DNA of 7,055 nt from Christiangramia sp. (GTDB taxonomy: Bacteria; Bacteroidota; Bacteroidia; Flavobacteriales; Flavobacteriaceae), in assembly GCA_024644145.1 (NCBI GenBank), contig JAHELO010000083.1, positions 1-7,055 of the forward strand. The letters are read 5' to 3'. Under the pieces are notes generated by a model. That model saw nothing but the letters and a program-made list of their open reading frames with translations. It made no database searches and was not told the origin of the DNA. The translations under genes and the position numbers were made by a program. Of this stretch, positions 6,618 through 7,055 are shown piece by piece. Each line of letters opens with the position of its first letter. Positions within the stretch are counted from its first letter, which is position 1.

Positions 6618-7055
6618 AGGTTGATCCGTACTTTTTTGGTAAATCTGCCTTCTTCGGTAACCAAGGTGAATAGGTAAAGACCAGAACTTTTTATACCCCT
6701 GATCTCAATATTACCTTTTCCAGTCACTTTATATTGATCCAGTATCTGCCCATTCAGGTTTACCGCTTGCAGTAAGCCATTTTGAGATTTATCCAGGTTA
6801 TATTTAGCAATTATTCCAACCCTGGAATTAATGATGTGTAAAGGATCCTGAAATGCTTCAGCGGGGTCTTGTATAGGAGACCTGGAGATGAGTATTTCAA
6901 ATCTGGAGTCGTACATCCCTTTGTCCAGATATATTCTGTGATATTTTTCAGCTGAAAGTTTCTTCCCGGTTCTTATATGTTTGTCGACTAAATATATAAA
7001 CCCTGCGTGCATATTTTCCTCTTCGGAAATCCAGAAATTTATCCAGCCGGTACGT
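6614..7055 (-). CDS. C-terminal part of a T9SS-exported protein (N-terminus beyond window edge)
   Basis: The reading frame is open through the right edge: 14 further codons (RTGWINFWISEEEN) precede the first visible ATG at 7010-7012. That Met lies inside a domain, so it is almost certainly not the true start. The visible 146 residues have two parts. The first has the pattern FIYLVDKHIRTGKKL followed by GMYDSRFEILIS. This is the 'YLxDxxTGxxxxL... G.Y.dRF.i.f' beta domain often found just before the tail of secreted flavobacterial proteins. The last 75 or so residues are a type A T9SS sorting domain: LLQAVNLNGQILDQYKV, then IEIRGIKSSGLYLFTLVTEE, ending KKVRINL. Such tails direct passage through the outer membrane by the type IX system and are then usually removed as the protein is attached or released. 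The function of the missing N-terminal part is unknown; an adhesin or large extracellular protein is plausible. It overlaps the DUF4402 gene by four bases and is the first visible gene of the operon. Confidence 0.85.
   Translation of the reverse strand, partial: RTGWINFWISEEENMHAGFIYLVDKHIRTGKKLSAEKYHRIYLDKGMYDSRFEILISRSPIQDPAEAFQDPLHIINSRVGIIAKYNLDKSQNGLLQAVNLNGQILDQYKVTGKGNIEIRGIKSSGLYLFTLVTEEGRFTKKVRINL

Noticed and set aside
1..7055. Mobile element, CRISPR array, tRNA or rRNA
   Set aside because: I saw no transposase or integrase motifs, no spaced direct repeats, no terminal inverted repeats and no tRNA-like T-loop sequences. Almost all bases are accounted for by ordinary coding regions of even composition.

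Overview
The window looks like a chromosomal segment of a Bacteroidota species, most likely a flavobacterium (Flavobacteriaceae). The evidence is the low GC content, signal peptides ending in the flavobacterial '-AQ' style, a type IX secretion (T9SS) C-terminal sorting domain, starts without clear Shine-Dalgarno sequences, and a Gre-like protein with the N-terminus MSRGFVKEEDQEE that is typical of this phylum. The genus cannot be fixed from the sequence. There are no RNA genes, insertion sequences, CRISPR arrays or long repeats. Coding density is very high: the only intergenic stretch over 30 bp is 131 bp.

Layout. (1) Left minus-strand unit, 1-2848: a 603-residue SLC13-type permease with two cytoplasmic RCK_C (TrkA_C) domains, followed after 23 bp by a GT-B fold glycosyltransferase that runs off the left edge. 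(2) A 131-bp divergent promoter region, 2849-2979. (3) A single plus-strand gene, 2980-3480: a GreA/GreB-family RNA polymerase secondary-channel factor that lacks the usual acidic tip motif. (4) Right minus-strand unit, 3474-7055: the C-terminal end of a T9SS-exported protein (entering from the right edge), then a DUF4402-type secreted beta protein (ATGA overlap), then, 12 bp later, an 865-residue usher-like outer membrane protein. The last gene overlaps the gre-like gene tail to tail by 7 bp.

The right-hand unit is the most interesting part. An all-beta, cysteine-free DUF4402 protein next to a fimbrial usher-like barrel with an internal plug-like domain resembles the subunit/usher pair of a chaperone-usher pilus. 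The combination with a T9SS cargo gene in a Bacteroidota operon is unusual, and no PapD-like chaperone is visible. My working inference is a surface-fibre or adhesin assembly locus, with any chaperone or further subunits lying beyond base 7055. The left-hand genes look like ordinary ion/anion transport and glycan-related functions.
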